Both the position numbers and the translations under genes were made by a program. From assembly GCA_902826605.1 (NCBI GenBank), contig CADEFM010000006.1, forward strand, positions 269,960 to 318,316: DNA of 48,357 nucleotides, read 5' to 3'. Positions 34,171 through 42,875 of the stretch are shown here, piece after piece. Each line of letters starts with the position of its first letter. Position 1 is the first letter of the stretch. The notes under the pieces were generated by a model. That model had not been told where the DNA came from and searched no databases. It saw only the letters and a list, made by a program, of their open reading frames with translations. The stretch is from an uncultured Acidobacteriota bacterium. GTDB taxonomy: Bacteria; Acidobacteriota; Terriglobia; Bryobacterales; Bryobacteraceae.

Positions 34171-34199
34171 AGTAATTAATTACTTAGTAACTAATTACT
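34171..34199. promoter_or_regulatory. Two adjacent palindromic operator sites of a toxin-antitoxin operon
   Basis: AGTAATTAATTACT (34171-34184) is a perfect 14-bp palindrome. AGTAACTAATTACT (34186-34199) is an almost identical copy whose symmetry is broken at one pair of positions. Their starts are 15 bp apart and they end 14 bp before the antitoxin ATG. This is how Phd/YefM-type antitoxins repress their own operons, with cooperative binding at neighbouring sites. Confidence 0.6.
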
Positions 34200-34213
34200 T
34201 TTAGCAACTAGCC

Positions 34214-34486
34214 ATGACCAAGAAGATCTCAGCTCTTACCGCCCGTACTCAATTCGGTCAGATTATGAACCGAGCCATTGAACGGCGGGAGCGTTTTCTG
34301 GTGGATCGACGCGGCGCACCCGCCGTCATCATCATGAGCGTGGATGACTACCTCCAGACCATTGCGCCGGAAGACATCGCTCTCAAGAATATTCGAGACG
34401 AAGCGAAGCGCACCGGCCTGGACAAGCTGACGATGGAAGACGTTGACGCCGAGATCGCCGCCTATCGCCGCGAGAAGCGCGGATAA
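34214..34486 (+). CDS. Phd/YefM-family antitoxin
   Basis: The 90-residue product has the Phd fold: KISALTARTQFGQIMNRAI (strand and helix that bind DNA), ERFLVDRRGAPAVIIMSVDDY, then a charged C-terminal region (DKLTMEDVDAEIAAYRREKRG) that would wrap the toxin. It neutralises the PIN toxin encoded 14 bp downstream and should repress the operon through the two palindromes upstream. The AT-rich promoter contrasts with the GC-rich surroundings, a sign of acquisition. Confidence 0.9.
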   Translation: MTKKISALTARTQFGQIMNRAIERRERFLVDRRGAPAVIIMSVDDYLQTIAPEDIALKNIRDEAKRTGLDKLTMEDVDAEIAAYRREKRG

Positions 34487-34500
34487 TCTGAGCCCGGACG

Positions 34501-34923
34501 ATGATACGAGCTGTGCTGGACACCAACGTCATCGTTTCCGCTGTCCTCACTCGCGGCGGAGCTGAAGCCCATGCTCTTGACCTTGCCGCTGTGCGCAAGA
34601 TTCAGATTTACGCCACTCCCGCCATCCTGAACGAATACGAGGAAGCGCTGCGGCGTTCGAAGTTCCGCCGTGTGAGTCCGAAGGTAGTGGATGGCGCGCT
34701 TGAACTCATCCGCCGCGTGGCGATTCAGGTGAACCCGACGGAGACCCTTACGGTTTCTACCGATGAAAGCGATAACCGTTTTCTGGAATGTGCGGAAGCT
34801 GCGGACGCGGATTATCTGGTGACGGGCAATAGGCGCCATTTTCCGGCTCACTGGAAGAAGTGCATGGTCATAGGCGCACGTGAACTCGTGGAATTGCTCA
34901 TTGATGCGGAGCGTGGGGAGTAG
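34501..34923 (+). CDS. PIN-domain toxin of a type II toxin-antitoxin pair
   Basis: The 140-residue product belongs to the COG1569 group of PIN toxins, which are metal-dependent ribonucleases. Likely active-site acids are D7 (VLDTNVIVSAVL), E45 or E47 (LNEYEEALRR), D91 (ESDNRFLECA) and D104 (ADADYLVTGN). All regions are intact, unlike the two other PIN loci in this window. It follows its antitoxin after 14 bp. Target RNA is unknown. Confidence 0.9.
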   Translation: MIRAVLDTNVIVSAVLTRGGAEAHALDLAAVRKIQIYATPAILNEYEEALRRSKFRRVSPKVVDGALELIRRVAIQVNPTETLTVSTDESDNRFLECAEAADADYLVTGNRRHFPAHWKKCMVIGARELVELLIDAERGE

Positions 34924-35023
34924 GCGCGCCCAGGTTTACTTTCCACAGCCGCGACGGTGAAAAATGGCACACGCCGAGCCCAAGTCGTTGCGCAACGTAT
35001 ACAGGGAGAAAAAGCGGCTATAT

Positions 35024-36424
35024 CTACGGGTTGGGACGAAGCGCTGCCAAGATGGAGGGGCTTCCAATGAAAAGAGCCCGGAAACGTGTCGCGTCTGCTT
35101 TGGTCACTTTCCCTAAATGCTTCGCTGCTTTTTCCTTATTGACCTGTGATATTGCCCGGCAGACGCTCTCGCATTCAAGTCCGTGTTGCCGGAACAGGCG
35201 CTCGACTATTGGCTGATGCTTTCTAAAGAAACTGTTGAATGCGCCTAAAGTAAACGTCGTGAGCTCGCCGTTAAACGAAACGTCTCGTATTGCAAGCTGC
35301 TGCAATTGGTCGACAAATGGCTGAATCACTCGACGAAACTCAACTTCAAACACTTTCGTCAAGCCAACTACCACCGGAGAGAAATCAAGATCATTAGGAA
35401 ACGTCGTATATCCATACTCAGCCGTTCGCAAGAAAGTCCGCGTGGATTCCTCCAACTGGTCGAACTGAGATCCCAATGCAGCTCGCACCGTGGCCTCGCA
35501 AGATCTCTTCGCAGCATCACTGGTCTTCTCGGTCTTCTGGAGGAGTTCGCGAAGGGCTTTCTCGATCTCTGATAAGCTCCCCATCATCGCCGTCTGACCA
35601 CTAACAAGGCTCTCGGTTTGTGAATCGCCTTGTTGATTGAGATGCCGAATATTTGGCAGGAGTTCTTCCGTAATGTTAGGTGGCGGGTGGTGATCCAGCT
35701 CTGGCGTCGACAGAACCTGAGCGTGAACGTTCTCAGCCAGATAGGCCACGACGTACCGACTGGCGGCCGCCTGAATGGCCTTGTAGAGAACTCCCAGTTG
35801 CAGACCTTCGGGTCTTACTTTATCCGGGTCCCATGCAAGGTCTGGCAACAATTCCGCCGCGAGCGCAGCAGAAAATGCAAACTCGCGAGACTCTATTGAC
35901 AACTGCCGGACGAGTCCGGCACATTCTTTCCACGCGGATTCTTCCTCAGCATCGTCAAGGTTCGGAACAACATTGAACCACGCCAGCCCTTCACCGTGGG
36001 CCGTTGCGAATATCTTCTTGATGCGCCGCCCTGCTCTTGCGAGACTCGCGACCAAAGTGAAAGCCACGTCCCGTGGAACGTCACTCTCTTCTTCAAAGCG
36101 GCTGCTGAGAAGCACCTCATCAAGTGGGAAAATTGCCCCGCTCGGCCGTGCGAGAATCGCCTCTCGGCAGATCGTACTTGCATCTTGAATGTGGCTACCT
36201 CTAACCTTTTCAACTTCAAAAACAAGTGCTGCTTCTTGTTGTCGAACTAGATCCGACAGGAATGCGGTTGCATTGGGATGGCGCTGTTGACACACAATAC
36301 AACTGATCGCATGCGTTCTCGCGAGCCAGAGAAAGAATGGTTCTTCGCCAAGCGGAAGGCCGTTGATAATGTGGTCGACCCATTCGCAGGGACTCAAATC
36401 GCGCATAGGGAAATTGTGATCCAC
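35024..36424 (-). CDS. Unrecognised 466-residue protein beside a NucS-like nuclease
   Basis: From GTG at 36424, placed 7 bp behind AAAGGA, the product is 466 residues. The N-terminus has a compact HAISCIVCQQRH segment that could bind zinc. The middle is helical with a likely coiled coil (MMGSLSEIEKALRELLQKTEK). The end (FEVEFRRVIQPFVDQLQ, then NKEKAAKHLGKVTKADATRF) looks like the helical accessory domains that carry an RN-x-AAH motif in other proteins, but the arginine is missing. I recognise no family. Codon choice is more AT-rich than the neighbours. It lies 123 bp downstream of the nuclease on the same strand, in an accessory block, so a shared defence-type role is possible but unproven. 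Confidence 0.7.
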   Translation of the reverse strand: MDHNFPMRDLSPCEWVDHIINGLPLGEEPFFLWLARTHAISCIVCQQRHPNATAFLSDLVRQQEAALVFEVEKVRGSHIQDASTICREAILARPSGAIFPLDEVLLSSRFEEESDVPRDVAFTLVASLARAGRRIKKIFATAHGEGLAWFNVVPNLDDAEEESAWKECAGLVRQLSIESREFAFSAALAAELLPDLAWDPDKVRPEGLQLGVLYKAIQAAASRYVVAYLAENVHAQVLSTPELDHHPPPNITEELLPNIRHLNQQGDSQTESLVSGQTAMMGSLSEIEKALRELLQKTEKTSDAAKRSCEATVRAALGSQFDQLEESTRTFLRTAEYGYTTFPNDLDFSPVVVGLTKVFEVEFRRVIQPFVDQLQQLAIRDVSFNGELTTFTLGAFNSFFRKHQPIVERLFRQHGLECESVCRAISQVNKEKAAKHLGKVTKADATRFRALFIGSPSILAALRPNP

Positions 36425-36547
36425 GACCTAATCCTTTCTAGACCAATACAGTTGTGCCACTCACCGGGCGACCGCCCAGAGAATTGGCCTTAGGGAGGCC
36501 CGATTTGGCTGTGTACGTCGCGCACGTTTTAGCGAAAACCAGTTCCC

Positions 36548-37357
36548 TCAAGGGTCGATTCTGGCCGCGCGGGCGTCTTCCGCCAAACCTCTCTTGGCAA
36601 GAACCTGCTGCCTTAGTTCAGAGAGTACAAATGCTGGTAGGCGGGCTTTGCAATCCTTCTCCAGGTTCGGTTGACGCCTGACATAGAGGACCACGGCAGA
36701 CTTCAAGTACTCTGAAAAGCTCGCTTGATAGTCACCGGACTGATACTCGCGCCCCAAGAACTCCCCGCCCTCCGCCCCGAAACGCCGCATGCTGCAGCTT
36801 CCTTTGGCATTGACGAACGCCAGGAAATAGCAGCGGTTGTCTTTACCATTCCAGTAGTACCATCCTTTCTCGATCTTTGAGGGTGCGTAGGGGACATCGT
36901 CACGATCGACCCGGGCTTGGGCTGATAGCTCAGATTTCGAGGGAAGTCGGTGGACCAGCGAAGAGGGGAGGGCCGTTTCCGAGCTAAAAATATACCCGAT
37001 CTCCTCGGCGACATCGCGGAACTTCTTCTGAGAGATCTCAACTGCTTCAATATGGAAATGCTCGCAAGACACGCGTCTCTCCGGCGGGATATTGTTTGCG
37101 ATGATCATGAGCTCGACGGACTTGTCGGGGAAGCGGGACTTGAGCATTCCAAAGTAGTCGACAATTTGTGGGACCGCCCCTCGTTCCAGAGTGCCGCGCT
37201 TAAGTTCGATGACAAGCATGCGGCCAAGACGATCAAGGAATATTAGGTCGGCCGTACCCACATTTGACACAAATTGCCGCTGAAACTTTTCAAGTGACTC
37301 GTTTAGGAACTTCTCAGGATGCTCCCATATTAGATCTTCCATCTCGCGTTCCGTCAT
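36548..37357 (-). CDS. NucS/DUF91-like PD-(D/E)XK nuclease
   Basis: The 269-residue product, from the ATG at 37357 behind GGGAGGG, begins with a restriction-endonuclease fold of the NucS C-terminal type: REMEDLIWEHPEKF, then D37 in VGTADLIFLD, E51-x-K53 in VIELKRG and Q64-x3-Y68 in VPQIVDYFG, matching motifs of metal-dependent nucleases. NucS proteins cut mismatched or branched DNA. The N-terminal NucS domain is absent; instead a C-terminal half (from about 145) with GWYYWNGKDNRCYFLAFV and EYLKSAVVLYVRR is unassigned. A restriction or defence enzyme is likely. It is upstream of the unrecognised 466-residue gene. Confidence 0.85.
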   Translation of the reverse strand: MTEREMEDLIWEHPEKFLNESLEKFQRQFVSNVGTADLIFLDRLGRMLVIELKRGTLERGAVPQIVDYFGMLKSRFPDKSVELMIIANNIPPERRVSCEHFHIEAVEISQKKFRDVAEEIGYIFSSETALPSSLVHRLPSKSELSAQARVDRDDVPYAPSKIEKGWYYWNGKDNRCYFLAFVNAKGSCSMRRFGAEGGEFLGREYQSGDYQASFSEYLKSAVVLYVRRQPNLEKDCKARLPAFVLSELRQQVLAKRGLAEDARAARIDP

Positions 37358-37526
37358 TGACCCTCCCGCTCTGCGGCTATGCATTAGAGTCTACCTCAAC
37401 TAGTATTGGCGGGATTCGGATAGCGGGCCGCTCTTGACCAAGCAAGTCCGGGGCGGTTACTCGATGGCCTTTCAGGAAGCTGACCATAGTACCTGGATGT
37501 GTAACGGGTATTTCAGAGGACCAGCG

Positions 37527-39305
37527 TTACTTCTTCCGCAAACTAATCCCCAAATCCCGCAGCATCCGCTCCGGCACATCCGACGGAGCTTCGCACATCA
37601 AATCCGTCCCCTTCGCCGTCTTCGGGAATGGGATCACGTCGCGGATGGAGGTTTCGCCCGCCAGGATCATCACCAGGCGGTCCAGGCCCAGTGCGATGCC
37701 GCCGTGGGGTGGCGCGCCGTATTCCAGGGCTTCCAGTAGGAATCCAAATTTGTGTTTGGCTTCTTCGTCGCTTAGGCCAAGCGCGGCGAAGACTTGCGCT
37801 TGCAGGTCGCGGCGGTGAATACGGATCGAACCCGAGCCTAGCTCGGTGCCGTTCAGCACGATGTCGTACGATTTTGCGCGGCAGCGCGCCGGGTCGGCGG
37901 TGAGCTTGTCGATGTCCTCGTCATGCACCGACGTGAACGGGTGGTGCGCGGCGTTCCAGCGGCTCTCTTCTTCGTCCCATTCGAACATCGGGAAGTCGGT
38001 CACCCACACGAATCGAAAATCGCGGGCGTCCAGCAGTTTGTGGCGGTCGGCGTATTTCTGCGCGGCTTGCAGGCGAAGCTGGCCGGCGGCTTGCAGCACC
38101 GTCTCTTCGGGGCGCTGTCCCTTCGGTTCGCCGCCCCAGCCGCACAGCATCAGCAGGTCTTCCTCGGCCGCGCCGGTGCGCTTGCGGACCTCGGCCATCG
38201 CGGCGGGGAAATCGCGCTCCAGGCGCTTCGAGTCGTCGAAGACGCGCAGGCCGCGCTCCTGTCCGAAGGCCTTCAGTTCGTCGCGCTCCTTGCGGCTGGC
38301 TGTGCCGACTTTCGGCGTGACGATGGCCACCAGCGGCAGCCCTTCGGTGGTCAGATTCTCGCCCTTGAAAAGATCTTCCACGCAGTGGAACGGCGGCAGG
38401 CGCAGGTCCGGTTTGTCGATGCCGTAAGAGCGCATCGCCTCCGCGTACGTCATGCGCGGCAGCGGAATTGCGATTTCGAAACCGGCGGCTTTGCACACCT
38501 GCTGCACCAGCGGCTCGATGGTTTCGTAGATGGTTTCCTGCTGCGGGAAAGACATCTCCAAGTCGATCTGCGTGAATTCGTATTGGCGATCGGCGCGCAG
38601 ATCTTCGTCGCGGAAGCAGCGGACGATCTGGAAGTATTTATCGAAACCGCTGATCATCAGCAGTTGCTTGAAAATCTGCGGCGATTGCGGCAGCGCGTAG
38701 AATAAACCGGGGTTGACGCGCGAAGGCACCAGAAAATCGCGCGCGCCTTCCGGAGTGGAGCGCGTCATGAACGGCGTTTCGATTTCGAGGAAGCCCTGCT
38801 CCGTCAGCGCCTGCCGCGCGGCGAAGGCGATCTTCGAGCGCAGAATGATGTTGCGCTGCATGCGCGGGCGGCGCAGGTCCACATAACGGTATTTCAGGCG
38901 AGCGTCTTCCTTCACGTCCACGTTGTCTTCCATGGGGAAGGGAGGCGTGCGGGATTCGTTCAGTATCCAAAGTTTTTCCACCACCATCTCCACCTCGCCC
39001 GTGGGGATGGCCGGATTGATGTTATCGGCGGTGCGCAGCGCCATGGTGCCTTCCGCCGCGATGACGTATTCCGAGGCCAGCGTTTCCGCTTTTTGGTGAA
39101 CGTCGGTGGTGGCGTCTTCATGGAACACCAGTTGTGTCACGCCGTCGCGGTCGCGCAGGTGGATGAAAATCACTCCGCCCAGATCGCGGCGGCGATGCAC
39201 CCAGCCCATCAGGATGGCGCGTTTGCCGGCGTCGGAGGCGCGCAGTTCGCCGCAGTTATGCGTGCGGCGCAGGTTTCCTAAAAAATCGAGAGATACGGGA
39301 GGCAT
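37527..39305 (-). CDS. aspS: Aspartyl-tRNA synthetase
   Basis: A 592-residue class II synthetase that charges tRNA-Asp. It has the N-terminal OB-fold for the anticodon ([20 protein letters not shown]), motif 1 and 2 ([38 protein letters not shown]), the bacterial GAD insertion, and motif 3 ([13 protein letters not shown]). Residue L42 in RRDLGG is the one that is His in many non-discriminating enzymes and Leu in strictly Asp-specific ones, so this enzyme is predicted to be discriminating. It is third in a leftward operon after the gamma-carbonic anhydrase and hisS, with 6 bp between hisS and aspS. Confidence 0.98.
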   Translation of the reverse strand: MPPVSLDFLGNLRRTHNCGELRASDAGKRAILMGWVHRRRDLGGVIFIHLRDRDGVTQLVFHEDATTDVHQKAETLASEYVIAAEGTMALRTADNINPAIPTGEVEMVVEKLWILNESRTPPFPMEDNVDVKEDARLKYRYVDLRRPRMQRNIILRSKIAFAARQALTEQGFLEIETPFMTRSTPEGARDFLVPSRVNPGLFYALPQSPQIFKQLLMISGFDKYFQIVRCFRDEDLRADRQYEFTQIDLEMSFPQQETIYETIEPLVQQVCKAAGFEIAIPLPRMTYAEAMRSYGIDKPDLRLPPFHCVEDLFKGENLTTEGLPLVAIVTPKVGTASRKERDELKAFGQERGLRVFDDSKRLERDFPAAMAEVRKRTGAAEEDLLMLCGWGGEPKGQRPEETVLQAAGQLRLQAAQKYADRHKLLDARDFRFVWVTDFPMFEWDEEESRWNAAHHPFTSVHDEDIDKLTADPARCRAKSYDIVLNGTELGSGSIRIHRRDLQAQVFAALGLSDEEAKHKFGFLLEALEYGAPPHGGIALGLDRLVMILAGETSIRDVIPFPKTAKGTDLMCEAPSDVPERMLRDLGISLRKK

Positions 39306-39311
39306 GAGTAG

Positions 39312-40550
39312 TTAGTTGTTTTGGATATGCGCGGCGAGCTGCGCACGCGCGAGTGGCGTCTGTTCTCCGGACGCCATGTTCTTTAATAAGTATGTCCCAG
39401 CGGCGATCTCGTTGTCTCCTAAGATCAGCGCGTAGCGCGCACCCATTTTGTTGGCCACTTCAAGCGCGCGCTTCAGCTTGCGGTCCACGGAACGTTCGAC
39501 GGAGATACCCGCCGCGCGAAGTTCGGCCGCGAGGCCGCCCGCGTGCAATTCCGCTGCATCGCCCAATGGAGCGAGAAATACATCAACCACGGGTTCGGTG
39601 TTTTCGCCGACGCTCATCACCAGACGATCCTCGCCGATGGAAAAACCGATACCGGGCGCGGGCACTTTGGAGCCGATGGCTTCCGCCAGCCCGTCATATC
39701 TGCCCCCACCCAAAACCGAGTTCTGCGATCCAAGCGCCCCGTGCGTGATTTCGAACGTCGTCCGCATGTAGTAATCGAGGCCACGCACCATGCGAGGACG
39801 CACCGTGTACGGGATGCCCCGGTTGTCCAGATGCGCACGAACGGCGGTGAAGTGTGCCCTGCATGCGTCGTCCAAATGATCATGAATGGAAGGCAGCGCA
39901 TCGATGACCGGCTGGTCGGCTTCCACTTTGCAATCGAGCACCCGCAAAGGGTTGGTGACGGCGCGGCGCTGGCAATCGTCGCACATTTGCGACGCCACGC
40001 CCGCCAATGTTTCCTTGAGCAGCGCAATATAGGCCGGGCGGCAATTCGCATCGCCCACGGAGTTTAACAGCAGGTGAAAATCGGTAACGCCGGAGCGCTT
40101 CAGGATCTCCACCACCAGCTCGATGACTTCCGCATCAATGATGGGCGAATCCGAGCCGATGGCTTCCGCGCCGATCTGGAAAAACTGCCGGTAGCGGCCC
40201 TTCTGGGGACGCTCCCGGCGAAACATGGGTCCGATGTAATACAGCTTCTTGACGCCCGGGATTTGATCCAAACGGTGTTCGATGTATGCACGCATCACCG
40301 ATGCCGTGGCTTCCGGGCGCAGCGTGAGGGAGGTGCCGTCGCGATCCTCCCAGGTGTACATTTCCTTGCCGACGATGTCGGTGTCTTCGCCGACGCCGCG
40401 CGCGAACAGGGATGTCTCCTCAAAGATCGGCGTGCGGATTTCGTGGTAATTGAAGGTGCGGAAAACCTCCCGCGCTACCGCCTCCACGCGGTTCCAGACG
40501 GCGCTGGCTGGCGGCAATATGTCGCGCGTTCCTTTGATGGCACGGATCAC
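39312..40550 (-). CDS. hisS: Histidyl-tRNA synthetase
   Basis: A 412-residue class II synthetase for tRNA-His. It opens IRAIKGTRDILPP, carries motif 2 in YYIGPMFRRERPQKGRYRQF, the histidine-specific loops VRGLDYYMRTTFEI and LGGGRYDGLAEAIG, and a C-terminal anticodon domain (VDVFLAPLGDAAELHA onward). It starts with GTG, and the GTGA sequence overlaps the stop of the upstream gamma-carbonic anhydrase gene by 4 bp, which suggests translational coupling. aspS follows 6 bp later. Confidence 0.98.
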   Translation of the reverse strand: MIRAIKGTRDILPPASAVWNRVEAVAREVFRTFNYHEIRTPIFEETSLFARGVGEDTDIVGKEMYTWEDRDGTSLTLRPEATASVMRAYIEHRLDQIPGVKKLYYIGPMFRRERPQKGRYRQFFQIGAEAIGSDSPIIDAEVIELVVEILKRSGVTDFHLLLNSVGDANCRPAYIALLKETLAGVASQMCDDCQRRAVTNPLRVLDCKVEADQPVIDALPSIHDHLDDACRAHFTAVRAHLDNRGIPYTVRPRMVRGLDYYMRTTFEITHGALGSQNSVLGGGRYDGLAEAIGSKVPAPGIGFSIGEDRLVMSVGENTEPVVDVFLAPLGDAAELHAGGLAAELRAAGISVERSVDRKLKRALEVANKMGARYALILGDNEIAAGTYLLKNMASGEQTPLARAQLAAHIQNN

Positions 40551-41089
40551 GCGTCTAGAGCCTCGGCTTTATAGATGGCCGCTTTCTCAACGTAGTGCTT
40601 TACGCCGTCGGCGAACCGTTCTTGTTCCTCCGTGGTGACCGGACGGCGGGGCTTCGCGGGGACGCCCATGACCAGAGTCTGCGGCGGTACGTCCATGCCT
40701 TCTGGCACCAATGCGCCTGCGCCGATCACCGCGCCTCTGCCGATGCGAGCGCCGTTCAATATAATGGCGCCTATACCGATCAAGGCGTCGTCTTCCACCG
40801 TGCAGCCGTGCAGGACCACGGAGTGTCCCACCGTGACGCGTTCGCCGATGGTGCAAGGGACGCCCTCATCCACGTGCATCACCGTATGATCCTGAATGTT
40901 GGTGTCCGAGCCAATCGTGATCAGCGCGTTATCTCCCCGTATGACCACGCACGGCCACACGCTGGACCGCTCGCCCAGCTCAACATCGCCGATAACGACG
41001 GCGCTGGAATCGATATAGGCGGAAACGGCGATCCGGGGTTGGATGCCTCGGTACTTGCGAATCATGTTCAAAAGGGGGTGAACAACCAT
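40547..41089 (-). CDS. Gamma-class carbonic anhydrase (CamH-like)
   Basis: From ATG at 41089 the 180-residue product is a left-handed parallel beta helix of hexapeptide repeats. The zinc ligands of gamma-carbonic anhydrases are present: H72 (VMHVD), H89 and H94 (GHSVVLHGC), with the supporting R51-G-D53 and Q66-D67. The acidic proton-shuttle loop of the archaeal Cam enzyme is missing, as in the CamH group, so activity may be low or the substrate different. It is the first gene of an operon with hisS and aspS. The frame extends to 41221, but that would overlap the divergent esterase gene. Confidence 0.92.
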   Translation of the reverse strand: MVVHPLLNMIRKYRGIQPRIAVSAYIDSSAVVIGDVELGERSSVWPCVVIRGDNALITIGSDTNIQDHTVMHVDEGVPCTIGERVTVGHSVVLHGCTVEDDALIGIGAIILNGARIGRGAVIGAGALVPEGMDVPPQTLVMGVPAKPRRPVTTEEQERFADGVKHYVEKAAIYKAEALDA

Positions 41090-41118
41090 GCTATCAGGTA
41101 TGGTCCTATGGAGTGTCC

Positions 41119-41748
41119 ATGAGAATCGTCTATTTGCACGGGTTTGCCTCCAGCCCGCAGTCGAGCAAGGCCCGATTTTTCGCGCGGCAATTTGCCGAGG
41201 CGGGGGTACCTTTTCAGGCACCCCGGCTGGACGAGGGTAACTTCGAGTCGCTGACCATCAGCGGACAATTGCGGGTCATTCAGCGATTGATGACCGGCGG
41301 GCCGGCGGTCCTGATGGGGTCCAGTTTGGGGGGGTATCTGGCTGCCCTATATGCAGTCCGCCACCCGAACGAGGTGGAAAAAGTGGTGCTCATGGCCCCC
41401 GCTTTTCAGTTTCCCAGGCGCTGGAGGGAGCGCTTCGGTCCCCAGGAACTGGAGCGGTGGAAGCGCGAGGGATCGCTGCCATTCTTCCACTACGGTAGTA
41501 AGACCGAGCAGCGTCTGGGCTATGGATTTGTTGAAGACGGGGAACAATACGAGGACCAGCCGTCGTTCCTCCAACCGGGGTTGATTCTGCACGGAAAAGA
41601 GGACCCGGTGGTGCCCGTGACTGTTTCCAGAGAGTTTGCCGCGGCGCATTCCAACGCGAAGTTGGTGGAGTTTCCCTCGGGCCACGAATTGACGGACGTC
41701 CTGCCCGAATTGTGGGCGCAGACGGGCGCTTTCCTTGGATTCATATGA
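41119..41748 (+). CDS. YqiA-like alpha/beta hydrolase (esterase)
   Basis: The 209-residue product starts at ATG 41119, behind GGAG; a GTG at 41113 is also in frame. It is a compact hydrolase of the YqiA/COG3150 type: RIVYLHGFASSPQSSKARF at the start, nucleophile S69 in GSSLGG, acid in HGKEDPVVP and base His in PSGHELTD. Substrates are probably short acyl esters. It is divergent from the gamma-carbonic anhydrase with 29 bp between the starts, so the promoters overlap. Confidence 0.9.
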   Translation: MRIVYLHGFASSPQSSKARFFARQFAEAGVPFQAPRLDEGNFESLTISGQLRVIQRLMTGGPAVLMGSSLGGYLAALYAVRHPNEVEKVVLMAPAFQFPRRWRERFGPQELERWKREGSLPFFHYGSKTEQRLGYGFVEDGEQYEDQPSFLQPGLILHGKEDPVVPVTVSREFAAAHSNAKLVEFPSGHELTDVLPELWAQTGAFLGFI

Positions 41749-41816
41749 TAGACTTCAGGTAGATGCGGCTCGCGCGGAAGCTGCAACGTTTCACCGTGAT
41801 GGCGCGTCTCTAGAGT

Positions 41817-42827
41817 GTGGTTGCGACTAAACATGGGAGTACCCAGGTGCAGGACCAAAACGCAAGCGGCGTAGTAGAAACGCCGATCCACAGTCCCGAG
41901 GATCATCTTCAGCACTTGCTGGCGCCGCCCGAGGTGCCCTGGTTCCGTACCATTTTTGTCAACATCAAGGACCTGATCCGTCCGCCCAAGCTCCCACCGC
42001 TGGATATCACTTCGAAGCCCGTACCCATCAGCGAAATCAAAATCTACGCGGGGAACGAGGCCAAAGCTGGCCTCAGCTCGCTTTTGGTGCATGTGGGCGT
42101 CGTCGCCCTGATGCTTTTCATCGGCAGCCTGAAGCCGGTGCAGGATCTGGCCAAGAACAGCGTTTCGCTGATTGCCCCCAACCTGAGCGACTATTTGGCG
42201 GCGAGTAAGCAACAGAAATCGGGTGGAGGCGGTGGAGGCGGCGCGAAGATGCCGCTGGACGCCAGTAAAGGCAAGCTGCCCAAGCCGGAGCGGAAACAGT
42301 TCACTCCTCCGCGCGTGGATCCGGTTGAGGCGAAGTTGCCCCTGCCGGCATCGATCATAGCGCCCGAAGATATTCCGAATATCAATGCCAATAATTTTGG
42401 CGACATCCAGAGCAAGCTGGGTATTCCTTCGAATGGCACGGGTTTCGGCGGTGGCATCGGGAGCGGCATTGGAGGGGGCGTCGGATCGGGCAAAGGCGCC
42501 GGTGTCGGTCCGGGTTCCGGCGGCGGATTTGGCGGCGGCGCATACCGCATCGGCGGCGGCGTTTCCGCTCCTACCGTGCTGAGCAAAGTAGAGCCGGAAT
42601 ATTCGGAAGAAGCGCGTAAAGCCAAATGGCAGGGCACTGTGGTCTTGCAATTGGTCGTCGACGATCAAGGCCGGCCGCAAGGATTAAAAGTGCTGCGTTC
42701 CCTCGGTTTGGGACTGGATCAAAAAGCCATCGAAGCAGTCGAAAAGTGGCGCTTCAAGCCGGGCATGAAAGACGGCAAAGCCGTGCCCGTGATGGCGACT
42801 ATTGAAGTGAACTTCCGCCTGCTGTAA
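41817..42827 (+). CDS. TonB-family protein
   Basis: The 336-residue product has a cytoplasmic N-terminus of about 85 residues, one membrane span (SLLVHVGVVALMLFIGSL), a long periplasmic linker and a C-terminal TonB domain (PTVLSKVEPEYSEEARKAKW, then KVLRSLGLGLDQKAIEAVEKW). The linker is Gly-rich (repeated GGG and GSG from about residue 200) instead of the usual Pro/Lys linker, a form common in Acidobacteriota. TonB transmits proton-motive energy to outer-membrane receptors. ExbB/ExbD are not adjacent. The start codon is GTG. Confidence 0.9.
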   Translation: MVATKHGSTQVQDQNASGVVETPIHSPEDHLQHLLAPPEVPWFRTIFVNIKDLIRPPKLPPLDITSKPVPISEIKIYAGNEAKAGLSSLLVHVGVVALMLFIGSLKPVQDLAKNSVSLIAPNLSDYLAASKQQKSGGGGGGGAKMPLDASKGKLPKPERKQFTPPRVDPVEAKLPLPASIIAPEDIPNINANNFGDIQSKLGIPSNGTGFGGGIGSGIGGGVGSGKGAGVGPGSGGGFGGGAYRIGGGVSAPTVLSKVEPEYSEEARKAKWQGTVVLQLVVDDQGRPQGLKVLRSLGLGLDQKAIEAVEKWRFKPGMKDGKAVPVMATIEVNFRLL

Positions 42828-42875
42828 CTGCCTCCATCGCGCCATTCCGCGCGAAACCTAGTACGCTAAGGATGC

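Noticed and set aside
34501..37357. A single operon joining the PIN toxin-antitoxin genes with the nuclease pair
   Set aside because: The toxin-antitoxin genes are on the plus strand and the nuclease pair on the minus strand, converging; they cannot share a transcript.
41520..42680. 386-residue minus-strand frame
   Set aside because: Antisense to the esterase and to the Gly-rich TonB-family gene; low-complexity GC-rich DNA keeps several frames open.
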